Shown here: positions 9,040 through 18,488 of the stretch, piece by piece
Layout of the letters: each line of letters starts with the position of its first letter
How positions within the stretch are numbered: the stretch's first letter is position 1
NCBI RefSeq assembly: GCF_902499115.1
Contig: NZ_CABVPN010000042.1
Location: 1-37,504, forward strand
From: Burkholderia diffusa
Lineage (GTDB): Bacteria > Pseudomonadota > Gammaproteobacteria > Burkholderiales > Burkholderiaceae
DNA: 37,504 bases
Direction of reading: 5' to 3'
The notes under the pieces: model-generated
Told to the model about the DNA's origin: nothing
Database searches by the model: none
The model's input: the letters and a program-made list of their open reading frames with translations, nothing else
Program-made: the position numbers and the translations under genes

Positions 9040-10272
9040 ATGGCCGCTTCGCCCGTGAACCCTCGACTCGACTCGCTCCAGCCCTATCCCTTCGAAAAGC
9101 TGCGCGCCCTGTTCAAGGACGTGACGCCCTCCGCCGGCCTGAAACCGATCAGCTTCGGCATCGGCGAGCCCAAGCACCCGACTCCGGCGCTGATCCGCGA
9201 CGCCGTGGTTGCTTCACTCGACGGCCTCGCGTCGTATCCGGCCACGGCGGGCTCGGACGCGCTGCGCACGTCGATCGCACACTGGCTGGAACGCCGCTAC
9301 GGGCTGCCGGCGATCGACCCGGCCACGCAGGTGCTGCCCGTGTCGGGGTCGCGCGAGGCTTTGTTCTCGCTCGCGCAAACGGTGATCGACGCACGCCCGA
9401 CCACGGACGGCAAGAAGGCGATCGTACTCTGTCCGAATCCGTTCTATCAAATTTACGAAGGCGCGGCGCTGCTGGCCGGTGCCGAACCCTATTTCGCGAA
9501 CAGCGACCCGGCGCGCAACTTCGCGTGCGACTACGCGGCCGTGCCCGATGAAGTCTGGGCGCGCACTCAGCTGCTGTACGTGTGCTCGCCGGGCAACCCG
9601 ACGGGTGCCGTGCTGACGCTCGACGACTGGCGCGAGCTGTTCGCGCTGTCCGACCGCCACGGCTTCGTGATCGCATCCGACGAGTGCTATTCGGAGATCT
9701 ATTTCGACGAAGCGGCACCCCCGCTCGGCGGCCTCGAGGCCGCGCATCGCCTCGGTCGCGGCTTCGAGCGGCTCGTGATGCTGTCGAGCCTGTCGAAGCG
9801 CTCGAACGTGCCGGGCATGCGCTCGGGCTTCGTCGCCGGCGACGCCGCGCTGCTGAAGAAATTCCTGCTCTACCGCACGTACCACGGCGCCGCGCTGTCG
9901 CCGGTCTGGCAGCACGCGAGCATCGCCGCGTGGAACGACGAGGCGCACGTGCGCGAAAACCGCGCGCTGTATTTGCAGAAGTTCAGCACGGTCACGCCGA
10001 TGCTGGCCGACGTGATCGACGTGAAGCTGCCCGACGCCGCGTTCTACCTGTGGGCCAACGTGTCGCGCACCGGGCTGTCGGACACCGAGTTCGCCCGGCG
10101 CCTGTACGCCGACTATAATGTGACGGTTCTGCCCGGCTCGTACCTGGCGCGCGATGCGCACGGTACCAACCCGGGCCGCGATTTCATCCGGATCGCGCTC
10201 GTCGCGGGCACCCCCGAATGCGTCGAGGGCGCGCAACGCATCGTCGATTTCTGCCGGGCTCTCGCGCGGTAA
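9040..10272 (+). CDS. dapC: Succinyldiaminopimelate aminotransferase
   Basis: A 410-residue PLP enzyme (class I/II aminotransferase fold) that converts N-succinyl-2-amino-6-ketopimelate to N-succinyl-LL-diaminopimelate in lysine and peptidoglycan-precursor synthesis. Visible features are the [12 protein letters not shown] terminus, the CSPGNPTGA loop near residue 182, the [14 protein letters not shown]-contacting strand near 212, and [15 protein letters not shown] with Lys253 as the Schiff-base residue. Placement ahead of dapD and dapE separates it from other class I aminotransferases. The start is uncertain: the GTG at 9055 would give [14 protein letters not shown], which may match homologues better. 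Neither start has a strong ribosome-binding site. Confidence 0.93.
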
Positions 10273-10316
10273 TCGTCCATCCCGATCAATTCCATTCATC
10301 TCCTGCGAAAACGAAC

Positions 10317-11143
<827 letters not shown>

Positions 11144-11144
<1 letters not shown>

Positions 11145-11512
11145 TGGCCAAGCCGCGCACCGTGGTCGTCTACGGCATTCCGAACTGCGACACCGTGAAG
11201 AAGGCCCGCGTGTGGCTCGACGATCACGGCGTCGAGTTCGAGTTCCACGACTTCAAGAAGCTCGGCGTCAGCGCACCGCTCGTCGAGGACTGGCTGAAGG
11301 ACGTGTCGCTCGACGCGCTCGTCAACAAGCGCGGCACGACGTGGCGCGGCCTGGACGATGCGATGAAGGCTGCCGCGGAAACGAAGTCCGGCGCCGTTGC
11401 GCTGATGATCCACAAGCCGTCGGTCATCAAGCGCCCCGTGCTCGTCGTCAACGGCCGCGTGAAATCGCTCGGTTTCGTGGCCGATCAGTACGCGGCGCTG
11501 TTTGCCGCCTAG
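11144..11512 (+). CDS. ArsC/Spx-family small protein (YffB type)
   Basis: A 122-residue thioredoxin-fold protein of the ArsC/Spx/YffB family. The N-terminal motif YGIPNCDTVKKAR places a single cysteine at residue 15 in the position of the ArsC nucleophile. No other cysteine is present, so the multi-cysteine relay of thioredoxin-coupled arsenate reductases is absent. The C-terminal segment (IHKPSVIKRPVLVVNGR) is typical of the family. It is translationally coupled to dapD and lies just ahead of dapE, as yffB does next to dapE in enterobacteria. There is no arsR or arsB nearby, so arsenate resistance is unlikely. A glutathione-dependent reductase activity has been suggested for the family, but the role is unproven. 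Confidence 0.88.
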
Positions 11513-11555
11513 GGCCGCCCGCGCTGCGCCCGCGCCGCGCACGACGTCCCCTCGC

Positions 11556-11581
11556 TGCCGGCCACCGCGCCGGCATTTTTT
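11556..11581 (+). terminator. Intrinsic terminator between the arsC-like gene and dapE
   Basis: A 7-bp GC-rich stem (11556-11562 with 11569-11575) and 6-nt loop are followed directly by six T. It lies 43 nt after the stop of the ArsC-family gene and 20 nt before dapE. It should end or attenuate transcripts from dapC-dapD, leaving dapE-prmB on read-through or a separate promoter. Confidence 0.8.
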
Positions 11582-11600
11582 ATCGAAAGTGGTCCGAACC

Positions 11601-12740
11601 ATGTCCGCCACCCTAGCCCTTACCGAACAGCTGATCGCCCGCGCGTCCGTCACGCCCGACGACCAGCATTGCCAGCAGATCATGACCAAGCGCCTCGCCG
11701 CGCTCGGCTTCGAATGCGAGACCATCGCGTCGCACGGCGTGACCAACCTGTGGGCCGTCAAGCGCGGCACCGACGGCCGCGACGGCAAGCTGCTCGCGTT
11801 CGCGGGTCACACCGACGTCGTGCCGACCGGCCCGCTCGAGCAGTGGACCTCGCCGCCGTTTATTCCCGCACATCGCGACGGCAAGTTGTACGGCCGCGGC
11901 GCGGCCGACATGAAGACGTCGCTCGCGGCGTTCGTCGTCGCCTCCGAGGAATTCGTCGCGGCCCACCCCGGCCATCGCGGCGCGATCGCGTTCCTGATCA
12001 CGAGCGACGAGGAAGGCCCGGCCACCGACGGCACCGTGAAGGTCGTCGAGCTGCTCGAAGCACGCGGCGAACGCCTCGACTACTGCATCGTCGGCGAGCC
12101 GACGTCGACCGCCGAACTCGGCGACGTCGTGAAGAACGGCCGACGCGGCTCGATGTCGGGCGAACTGATCGTCAAGGGCGTGCAGGGCCACATCGCATAC
12201 CCGCACCTCGCGAAGAACCCGATCCACCTGCTCGCGCCGGCGCTCGCCGAGCTCGCCGCCGAACAGTGGGACGAAGGCAATGAATACTTCCCGCCGACCA
12301 CCTGGCAGGTGTCGAACCTGCATGCAGGCACCGGCGCAACCAACGTGATTCCCGGCCACGCGGACCTGATGTTCAACTTCCGCTTTTCGACGGCGAGCAC
12401 CGTCGAGGGCCTGCAGGCACGCGTGCATGCGATTCTCGACAAGCACGGCCTCGAGTACACGCTGAAGTGGTCGGTGAGCGGCCTGCCGTTCCTCACGCCG
12501 CGCGGCGACCTGTCGAACGCGCTGGAGAACGCGATCCGCGCCGAAACCGGCCTCACGACCGAACTGTCGACGACGGGCGGCACGTCCGACGGGCGCTTCA
12601 TCGCGCGCATCTGCCCGCAGGTGATCGAGTTCGGCCCGCCGAACGGCAGCATCCACAAGATCGACGAACACATCGACGTGCGCTTCGTCGACCCGCTGAA
12701 GAACGTGTACCGCCGCGTGCTCGAACAACTGATTGCCTGA
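11601..12740 (+). CDS. dapE: Succinyl-diaminopimelate desuccinylase
   Basis: A 379-residue di-zinc M20-family hydrolase that removes succinate from N-succinyl-LL-diaminopimelate, giving LL-diaminopimelate for lysine and peptidoglycan. The metal and catalytic residues are visible: AGHTDVVPTG (His70, Asp72), GRGAADMKTS (bridging Asp103), TSDEEGPA (Glu137 general base, Glu138), GEPTS (Glu166), and the C-terminal NGSIHKIDEH histidine. The GGTSDGRF stretch that binds substrate is intact. The ATG at 11601 gives the standard N terminus (MSATLALTEQLIARASVTP); the upstream in-frame extension runs through the terminator and is not real. The stop lies 11 nt before prmB. Confidence 0.97.
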   Translation: MSATLALTEQLIARASVTPDDQHCQQIMTKRLAALGFECETIASHGVTNLWAVKRGTDGRDGKLLAFAGHTDVVPTGPLEQWTSPPFIPAHRDGKLYGRGAADMKTSLAAFVVASEEFVAAHPGHRGAIAFLITSDEEGPATDGTVKVVELLEARGERLDYCIVGEPTSTAELGDVVKNGRRGSMSGELIVKGVQGHIAYPHLAKNPIHLLAPALAELAAEQWDEGNEYFPPTTWQVSNLHAGTGATNVIPGHADLMFNFRFSTASTVEGLQARVHAILDKHGLEYTLKWSVSGLPFLTPRGDLSNALENAIRAETGLTTELSTTGGTSDGRFIARICPQVIEFGPPNGSIHKIDEHIDVRFVDPLKNVYRRVLEQLIA

Positions 12741-12751
12741 TGGAGCCTCGC

Positions 12752-13660
12752 ATGACGACACCTTTTGCAACCGTTCGCGACCTGCTGCGCTATGCGGTCA
12801 CGCGCTTCTCGAAGGCGAAGCTCGCGTTCGGCCACGGCTCGGACAACGCGTACGACGAAGCCGCCTACCTCGTGCTGCATACGCTCGACCTGCCGCTCGA
12901 CACGCTCGAACCGTTCCTCGACGCTCGCCTGCTGCCCGACGAAATCGCGGCCGTGCTCGCGGTGATCGAACGACGCGCGACCGATCGCGTGCCGGCCGCG
13001 TATCTCACGCATGAAGCGTGGATGCACGGCCACCGCTTTTACGTCGACGAGCGCGTGATCGTGCCGCGCTCGTTCATCGGCGAGCTGCTCGACGACGGGC
13101 TGCAGCCGTACGTCGCCGATCCCGAACAGGTCGGCGCGGTGCTCGAGCTGTGCACCGGCTCCGGCTGCCTCGCGATCCTCGCGGCCAGCGCGTTCCCGAA
13201 TGCCGAGATCGACGCGGTCGACCTGTCCGAGAAGGCACTCGAAGTCGCCGGGATCAACGTGCACGACTACGGCCTCGACGATCGCATCAAGCTGCATCAC
13301 GGCGACCTCTACGCGCCGCTGCCCGCGTTCCGCGCCGAGCCCGACACGCGCTACGACGTGATCCTGACGAATCCGCCGTACGTGAACGCAACGTCGATGG
13401 CAGCCCTGCCGCCCGAATACCGGCACGAGCCGGAGATGGCGCTTGCGGGCGGCGACGATGGCATGGACATCGTGCGGCGCATCATCGCCGAAGCGCACAA
13501 GTGGCTGCACGACGACGGCGTGCTCGTCGTCGAGATCGGCAACGAGCGCGAGCACGTCGAAGCCGCGTTCGGCGGCCTCGAGCTCACGTGGCTGCCCACC
13601 AGCGCGGGCGACGACGCCGTGTTCCTGATCCAGGCGTCGGACCTGCCGCGCAAGGCCTGA
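12752..13660 (+). CDS. prmB: 50S ribosomal protein L3 glutamine methyltransferase
   Basis: A 302-residue SAM-dependent N5-glutamine methyltransferase. The SAM-binding motif ELCTGSGCLAI and the catalytic NPPY (ILTNPPYV) that binds the target glutamine are present. The N-terminal domain and sequence around PAAYLTHEAWMHGHRFYV resemble PrmB, which modifies ribosomal protein L3, more than the release-factor enzyme PrmC. The ATG at 12752 is chosen because GGAG lies 6 nt upstream of it; another ATG at 12740 overlaps the dapE stop and would place that GGAG inside the gene. It is 11 nt after dapE and presumably co-transcribed with it. Confidence 0.92.
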   Translation: MTTPFATVRDLLRYAVTRFSKAKLAFGHGSDNAYDEAAYLVLHTLDLPLDTLEPFLDARLLPDEIAAVLAVIERRATDRVPAAYLTHEAWMHGHRFYVDERVIVPRSFIGELLDDGLQPYVADPEQVGAVLELCTGSGCLAILAASAFPNAEIDAVDLSEKALEVAGINVHDYGLDDRIKLHHGDLYAPLPAFRAEPDTRYDVILTNPPYVNATSMAALPPEYRHEPEMALAGGDDGMDIVRRIIAEAHKWLHDDGVLVVEIGNEREHVEAAFGGLELTWLPTSAGDDAVFLIQASDLPRKA

Positions 13661-13672
13661 CGGCACGCCGCG

Positions 13673-13717
13673 ACCGAACCGTGCGGTACGGCACACCGCT
13701 GTCCCGCACGGTTCGGT
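13673..13717 (+). other. 14-bp perfect hairpin after prmB
   Basis: Positions 13673-13686 and 13704-13717 are perfectly complementary, with a 17-nt loop, beginning 12 nt after the prmB stop. No T-run follows on either strand, so it is not a classic intrinsic terminator. It may stop transcription with Rho, or protect the prmB 3' end. It lies about 56 nt ahead of the cls start. Confidence 0.55.
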
Positions 13718-13773
13718 AAGATGCGCGTAAGCGGCCGTCGCGCCGCACGACTTCAGGAGTCCGTCACGCGCCC

Positions 13774-15213
13774 ATGACCCTCGACTGGCTACACCTCGGC
13801 ACCCTGATCCTGGCCATCCATGTGCTCGGGATCATCGCGGCGTGTCACGCGATCTTGAACACGCGCACGTCGCAAGGCGCGATCGCGTGGGCCGTGTCGC
13901 TCGCCGCGATGCCGTACCTGACGCTCATCCCCTACCTGTTCCTCGGCCGCAGCAAGTTCTCCGGCTACGTCGACGCGCGGCGCCACGAGATGGAAGCGCT
14001 GCGCACGCACACGCCGCGCACGCCGTGGCACGATGCGGACGCAACCGACGGGCTGGCCGCCGACGCGATCGGCCGGGCTGCCGTGCTCGCGCTCACGCGG
14101 CTGGGCGGAATGCCGTTCGTCGGCGGCAATGCGGTGCGCACGCTCGTAAACGGCGACGCAACCTTCTCGGCGATCCTGTCGGCGATCGACGCCGCGCGTG
14201 ATTATGTGGTCGTGCAGTTCTTCATCGTGCGCGACGACGCGCTCGGCCAGACGTTGCGCGACGCGCTGCTCGCCCGCGCCGCGGCCGGCGTGCGCTGCTA
14301 CCTGCTGTACGACAGCATCGGCAGCTTCGATCTGCCACACAGCTACGTCGACACGTTGCGCCGCGGCGGCGTCGAGGTCCATCCGTTCGCGACCCACCGC
14401 AAGTTCGTCAACCGCTTCCAGCTCAACTTTCGCAACCATCGCAAGATCGTCGTCGTCGACGGCAATCGCGCATTCGTCGGCGGCCTCAACGTCGGCGTCG
14501 AATATCTCGGGGCGAACCGCCGCCTGTCGCCGTGGCGCGACACCCATATCGAGATCCGCGGCCCGGTGGTCGCCAGCATTCAGTACGTGTTCGCCGAGGA
14601 CTGGCACTGGGCCACGCAGACGCTGCCGCCGCTCGCAGCGCCGCCGGAGGCGCTGCCCGACGACGCGATGCATTGCCTCGTCGTGCCGATGGGGCCAGCC
14701 GACAAACAGGAAACCGGCTCGCTGTTCTTCGTCGAGGCGATCAACACCGCGCGCGAACGGGTCTGGATCACGACGCCATATCTCGTGCCCGACGAAGCGG
14801 TGATCGCCGCGCTGAAGCTCGCGGTGATGCGCGGCGTCGACGTGCGCATCCTGATCCCGTGCCGGCGCGACCACTACGTCGTGTTCGAGGCGTCGAGGCT
14901 CTATGCGCGCGATCTCGTCGACGCGGGCGTCAAGGTGTTCCGCTACCGACCCGGCTTCCTGCACCAGAAGGTCGTGCTGATCGACCGCGTCGCCGCCGCG
15001 ATCGGCAGCGCGAATCTCGACAACCGCTCGTTCCGGCTCAACTTCGAAATCATGGTACTGACCGTCGATCGCACGTTCGCCGACGAGGTCGAGGCGATGC
15101 TCGACGCCGATTTCGCGCAGGCCTACGAAGTCGATGCGAACGAGTATAGGCACTCGCCCGCGTGGCGGCGCATCGCGATGCATGTCGCGCGTCTGTTCGC
15201 GCCGATCCTGTAG
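13774..15213 (+). CDS. cls: Cardiolipin synthase (phospholipase D family)
   Basis: A 479-residue membrane enzyme that condenses phosphatidylglycerol into cardiolipin. Two N-terminal hydrophobic helices (about residues 7-27 and 35-57) form the membrane anchor. They are followed by two phospholipase D domains with complete HKD motifs: NHRKIVVVDG (H222, K224, D229) with GGLNVG, and LHQKVVLID (H397, K399, D404) with GSANLDNRS. Length and anchors fit ClsA-type enzymes. AGGAG lies about 14 nt ahead of the ATG, a little far but usable. It converges on the glutathione peroxidase gene across 120 bp that shows no clear terminator. Confidence 0.93.
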   Translation: MTLDWLHLGTLILAIHVLGIIAACHAILNTRTSQGAIAWAVSLAAMPYLTLIPYLFLGRSKFSGYVDARRHEMEALRTHTPRTPWHDADATDGLAADAIGRAAVLALTRLGGMPFVGGNAVRTLVNGDATFSAILSAIDAARDYVVVQFFIVRDDALGQTLRDALLARAAAGVRCYLLYDSIGSFDLPHSYVDTLRRGGVEVHPFATHRKFVNRFQLNFRNHRKIVVVDGNRAFVGGLNVGVEYLGANRRLSPWRDTHIEIRGPVVASIQYVFAEDWHWATQTLPPLAAPPEALPDDAMHCLVVPMGPADKQETGSLFFVEAINTARERVWITTPYLVPDEAVIAALKLAVMRGVDVRILIPCRRDHYVVFEASRLYARDLVDAGVKVFRYRPGFLHQKVVLIDRVAAAIGSANLDNRSFRLNFEIMVLTVDRTFADEVEAMLDADFAQAYEVDANEYRHSPAWRRIAMHVARLFAPIL

Positions 15214-15333
15214 CGGCCGCGCGGGCGCCGGACGTGCACCGCCCGGATGACGGCACATGCTTTCACGGCGTTCGGCTCGGCGCCACGGCCACTGCCCGTT
15301 CGGTCCGGACAGCCCGGTCGCCCCTTCACTGCG

Positions 15334-15813
15334 TTACAACAGCTTGTCGATATCCGCCGCGATTTCCTCCGGCTTCGTCGACGGCGCGTAGCGCTTGACG
15401 ATCCGCCCGTCACGGTCGATCAGGAATTTCGTGAAATTCCACTTGATCGCCTTGAGGCCAAGGATGCCGGGCGCCTCGTCGGTCAGGTAGCGGTACAGCG
15501 GATGCGCGTGGTCGCCCTTCACGTCAATCTTCGCGAACATCGGAAACGTGACGCCGTAGTTGCGCTCGCAGAATGCGCCGATCTGCGCGGCATCGCCCGG
15601 CTCCTGCTTGCCGAACTGGTTGCACGGGAAGCCGAGCACGAAGAAACCGCGCGCCGCGTACTGGTCGTACAGCTTCTGCAGACCCGCATACTGCGGCGTG
15701 AAACCGCACTCGCTTGCGGTATTGACGATCAGCAGCACCTTGCCACGGTACGCATCGAGCGACGCCGGTTCACCGGCGAGCGTCTCTGCGCTGAACGAAT
15801 ACAGGGTGGACAT
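15334..15813 (-). CDS. Glutathione peroxidase family protein, Cys type
   Basis: A 159-residue thioredoxin-fold peroxidase that reduces hydrogen peroxide and organic hydroperoxides. The catalytic tetrad is visible: Cys36 in NTASECGFTP, Gln70 in FGKQEPG, and Trp125/Asn126 in IKWNFTKFL. It uses cysteine rather than selenocysteine. Cys82 in AFCERNYGV sits where thioredoxin-dependent members of the family have their resolving cysteine, so thioredoxin rather than glutathione is the likelier reductant (inference). There is no signal peptide, so it acts in the cytoplasm. A strong AAGGAG precedes the ATG at 15813. It is divergent from the ABC-F gene. Confidence 0.92.
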   Translation of the reverse strand: MSTLYSFSAETLAGEPASLDAYRGKVLLIVNTASECGFTPQYAGLQKLYDQYAARGFFVLGFPCNQFGKQEPGDAAQIGAFCERNYGVTFPMFAKIDVKGDHAHPLYRYLTDEAPGILGLKAIKWNFTKFLIDRDGRIVKRYAPSTKPEEIAADIDKLL

Positions 15814-15949
15814 CGGGCACTCCTTTTACGAAACCGGATCGATGTGGAGTCTAGGCCAAATCGCGCCGTTGCGGCACCTGCCGAACGGCCGATATCCGGG
15901 GCGACGCGCGCGCAGTCTAGAATAGCGGTTTTGGTCAGTCATTCCTGCC

Positions 15950-17881
15950 GTGATTCGTTTCAATCAGTTCAGCCTTGCGCGCGGCACCAAGCCGCTGTTC
16001 GAATCGGCCTCGTTCGTGCTCAATCCCGGCGAAAAGGCCGGCCTGATCGGTGCGAACGGCGCCGGCAAATCGACGCTGTTCTCGGTCCTGCGCGGCGAGC
16101 TGCATTCCGACGGCGGCGATTTCGCGATGCCGCCGTCGTGGCGGATCGCCCATGTGTCGCAGGAAACGCCCGCCGTCGACCGTTCGGCGCTCGACTACAC
16201 GCTCGATGGCGACACCGCGCTGCGCGAGATCGAAGCGCGCATCGCCGCCGCCTCGGCCGCGCATGACGGCGCGGCCGAGGCCGACGCGCATGCGGCCTTC
16301 GCCGACGCCGACGGCTATACCGCGCCGGCGCGCGCCGAAGCGCTGCTGCTCGGCCTCGGCTTCACGCTCGCGCAGACGCGCGAGTCGGTCGCCAGCTTCT
16401 CCGGCGGCTGGCGCATGCGGCTGAACCTCGCACAAGCGCTGATGTGCCGCTCCGACCTGCTGCTGCTCGACGAACCGACCAACCACCTCGACCTCGACGC
16501 GATCGTCTGGCTCGAGGACTGGCTGCATCGCTACGCCGGCACGCTCGTCGTGATTTCGCACGACCGCGAATTCCTCGACTCGATCTGCAACGTCACGCTG
16601 CATCTGGAAAATCGCCAGGTGAAGCGCTACGGCGGCAATTACTCGCAGTTCGAAGTGCTGCGTGCGCAGCAACTGGCGTTGCAGCAAAACGCATATGAAA
16701 AGCAGCAGAAGACGATCGAGCACCTGCAGAGCTTCGTCGACCGCTTCAAGGCCAAGGCGACCAAGGCCAAGCAGGCGCAAAGCCGGATGAAGGCGCTCGA
16801 GAAGATGGAGCTGATCGCGCCCGCGCACATCGCATCGCCGTTCACCTTCGAGTTCCGTACGCCGGATGCCGCACCGAATCCGATGATGGTAATGGAGGAT
16901 GTCCGCTGCGGCTACCATGCCGACGACGGCACGGACATCCCGATCGTCGAACGCGTGGCGCTGTCGATCCAGAACGGCCAGCGCATCGGCCTGCTCGGCG
17001 CGAACGGCCAGGGCAAGTCGACGCTGATCAAGACGCTGGCCGGCACACTCGCGCCGCTGTCGGGCCACGTGCGCGACGGCAAGGGGCTGACGATCGGCTA
17101 TTTCGCGCAGCACCAGCTCGAAACGCTGCGCGAGGACGATTCGCCGCTCGCGCATCTCGCACGGCTCGCTCCCGATACGCGAGAGCAGGAACTGCGCGAT
17201 TTCCTCGGCGGCTTCAATTTCTCGGGCGACATGGCGACGAGCCCGGTCGGCCCGTTCTCGGGCGGCGAGAAAGCGCGGCTCGCGCTCGCGCTGATCATCT
17301 GGCAGAAGCCGAACCTGCTGCTACTCGACGAACCGACCAACCACCTCGACCTCGAAACGCGTCACGCGCTGACGATGGCGCTCGCTCAGTTCGAAGGCAC
17401 GCTGATCCTCGTCTCGCACGACCGCCACCTGCTGCGCGCGACCACCGACCAGTTCATGCTTGTCGCGAAGCACCGTCTGCAGCCGTTCGACGGCGATCTC
17501 GACGATTACCGCGACTGGCTGCTGCAGCATGCGGCCGAGCAGCGCGCGGCCGCAAAGGCCGACAGCACGGCGGCCGCGGGCGCGGACCCGGGTGTCAACC
17601 GCAAGGATCAGAAACGTCTGGCGGCCGAGGAGCGCCAGCGTCTGTCGCAGTTGAAGAAGCCGCTGCAGAACCGCGTCACGAAGCTCGAAAAGGAAATGGA
17701 AACGCTGCACGCGGAGAAGGCGCGCCTCGACGCGTTCGTCGCGGATCCGGCGAGCTACGAGGCCGCGCGCAAGACAGAACTGACCGACGCGATCCGCAAG
17801 CTCGGCGAGGTCAATACCCGGCTCGAAACGGTCGAGGCGGACTGGCTCGCCGTGCAGGAAGAGCTCGAGCAGATCGGCTGA
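15950..17881 (+). CDS. ABC-F family ATPase (YheS-like)
   Basis: A 643-residue cytoplasmic protein with two ABC ATPase domains and no membrane segment, as in ribosome-associated ABC-F proteins. Domain 1 has Walker A GANGAGKST (about 34-42), signature FSGGWRMRL and LLLLDEPTNHLDLDAI. A helical linker (about 235-285, LQSFVDRFKAKATKAKQ) is the P-site tRNA-interaction motif. Domain 2 has GANGQGKST (about 350) and FSGGEKARLAL. A charged coiled coil fills the last 80 or so residues. Architecture and sequence fit the YheS/Uup side of the family, not a transporter. It starts with GTG at 15950, close behind a possible -10 (TAGAAT, 15918-15923), so the leader would be short. Confidence 0.9.
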   Translation: MIRFNQFSLARGTKPLFESASFVLNPGEKAGLIGANGAGKSTLFSVLRGELHSDGGDFAMPPSWRIAHVSQETPAVDRSALDYTLDGDTALREIEARIAAASAAHDGAAEADAHAAFADADGYTAPARAEALLLGLGFTLAQTRESVASFSGGWRMRLNLAQALMCRSDLLLLDEPTNHLDLDAIVWLEDWLHRYAGTLVVISHDREFLDSICNVTLHLENRQVKRYGGNYSQFEVLRAQQLALQQNAYEKQQKTIEHLQSFVDRFKAKATKAKQAQSRMKALEKMELIAPAHIASPFTFEFRTPDAAPNPMMVMEDVRCGYHADDGTDIPIVERVALSIQNGQRIGLLGANGQGKSTLIKTLAGTLAPLSGHVRDGKGLTIGYFAQHQLETLREDDSPLAHLARLAPDTREQELRDFLGGFNFSGDMATSPVGPFSGGEKARLALALIIWQKPNLLLLDEPTNHLDLETRHALTMALAQFEGTLILVSHDRHLLRATTDQFMLVAKHRLQPFDGDLDDYRDWLLQHAAEQRAAAKADSTAAAGADPGVNRKDQKRLAAEERQRLSQLKKPLQNRVTKLEKEMETLHAEKARLDAFVADPASYEAARKTELTDAIRKLGEVNTRLETVEADWLAVQEELEQIG

Positions 17882-17983
17882 CCACAGCCCGGGCGCCGCC
17901 GGCCGATCGCTTCATCGGCCACGCGCGGCCTCCCCGGGAGCGTCAATGCCCGACGCACCCGCCCGGTTGCGCCGGGCCCGGAA

Positions 17984-18019
17984 ACGACAAGGCCGGGCGC
18001 CCGGGCCCGGCCTTGTCGT
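17984..18019. terminator. Long GC hairpin between convergent genes
   Basis: A perfect 15-bp stem (17984-17998 with 18005-18019) and 6-nt loop lie 103 nt after the ABC-F stop and 54 nt from the stop of the convergent DUF2866-type gene. Neither flank has a long T-run. Its position and stability suggest a bidirectional terminator. Confidence 0.6.
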
Positions 18020-18072
18020 CATTGTCGCGTTCGCCGTTGCTGCGTCGGCCGTCCGTCGGCCCCGCCGCCCGC

Positions 18073-18339
18073 TCAACGCCGCGGCAACGTATCGCGCGGC
18101 ATCTGCTCGTCGTCGTCCATCAGATGACGTCGCCCTTCAGTCGGCCGGCGGATCGCCGCGGCGACCTCCGCTTCCGTTACGTCCTCGGACACGACCCGGC
18201 GCGCGAGGCGCCCTTCATCGTCGATCCACTCGACGATCCGACATCCACCGCCCCACGGCTGAACGATCGGCTCCGACACGCGGCAGCCCCGCAGGTTGTA
18301 ACTGCGTCCGCCCGACGTTTCCCCATACTGTTTGAACAT
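18073..18339 (-). CDS. Small conserved hypothetical protein (DUF2866-like)
   Basis: An 88-residue soluble protein. The middle part (YNLRGCRVSEPIVQPWGGGCRIVEWIDDEGRLARRVV) resembles the small Burkholderia family DUF2866; this is from memory and not a search. The protein has no signal peptide or membrane helix, holds two cysteines, and ends in an acidic patch (MDDDEQ) and basic residues. The ATG at 18339 has GAAGGGAA just upstream and gives MFKQYGETSGG; an upstream in-frame ATG at 18369 lacks such a site. Codon use matches its neighbours. The function is unknown. The 149 bp between it and radA should hold its promoter. Confidence 0.7.
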   Translation of the reverse strand: MFKQYGETSGGRSYNLRGCRVSEPIVQPWGGGCRIVEWIDDEGRLARRVVSEDVTEAEVAAAIRRPTEGRRHLMDDDEQMPRDTLPRR

Positions 18340-18488
18340 AGGTTCCCTTCGCATTGCGCGGTTCGACAATCCGGCAAAGGATAGGGAAAAGCGATGTCCG
18401 GCGGGTTACATCAGCCTACATATTCTTTACAACGAATTACGCGACAGATCGCGGTCGGCCGGCACGCGCGGGTGCCAGCCACGCACGG

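Noticed and set aside
10113..10118. TATAAT as a promoter for dapD
   Set aside because: It falls inside the dapC coding sequence at a Tyr-Asn codon pair (DYNVT) and lacks a -35; coincidence is more likely.
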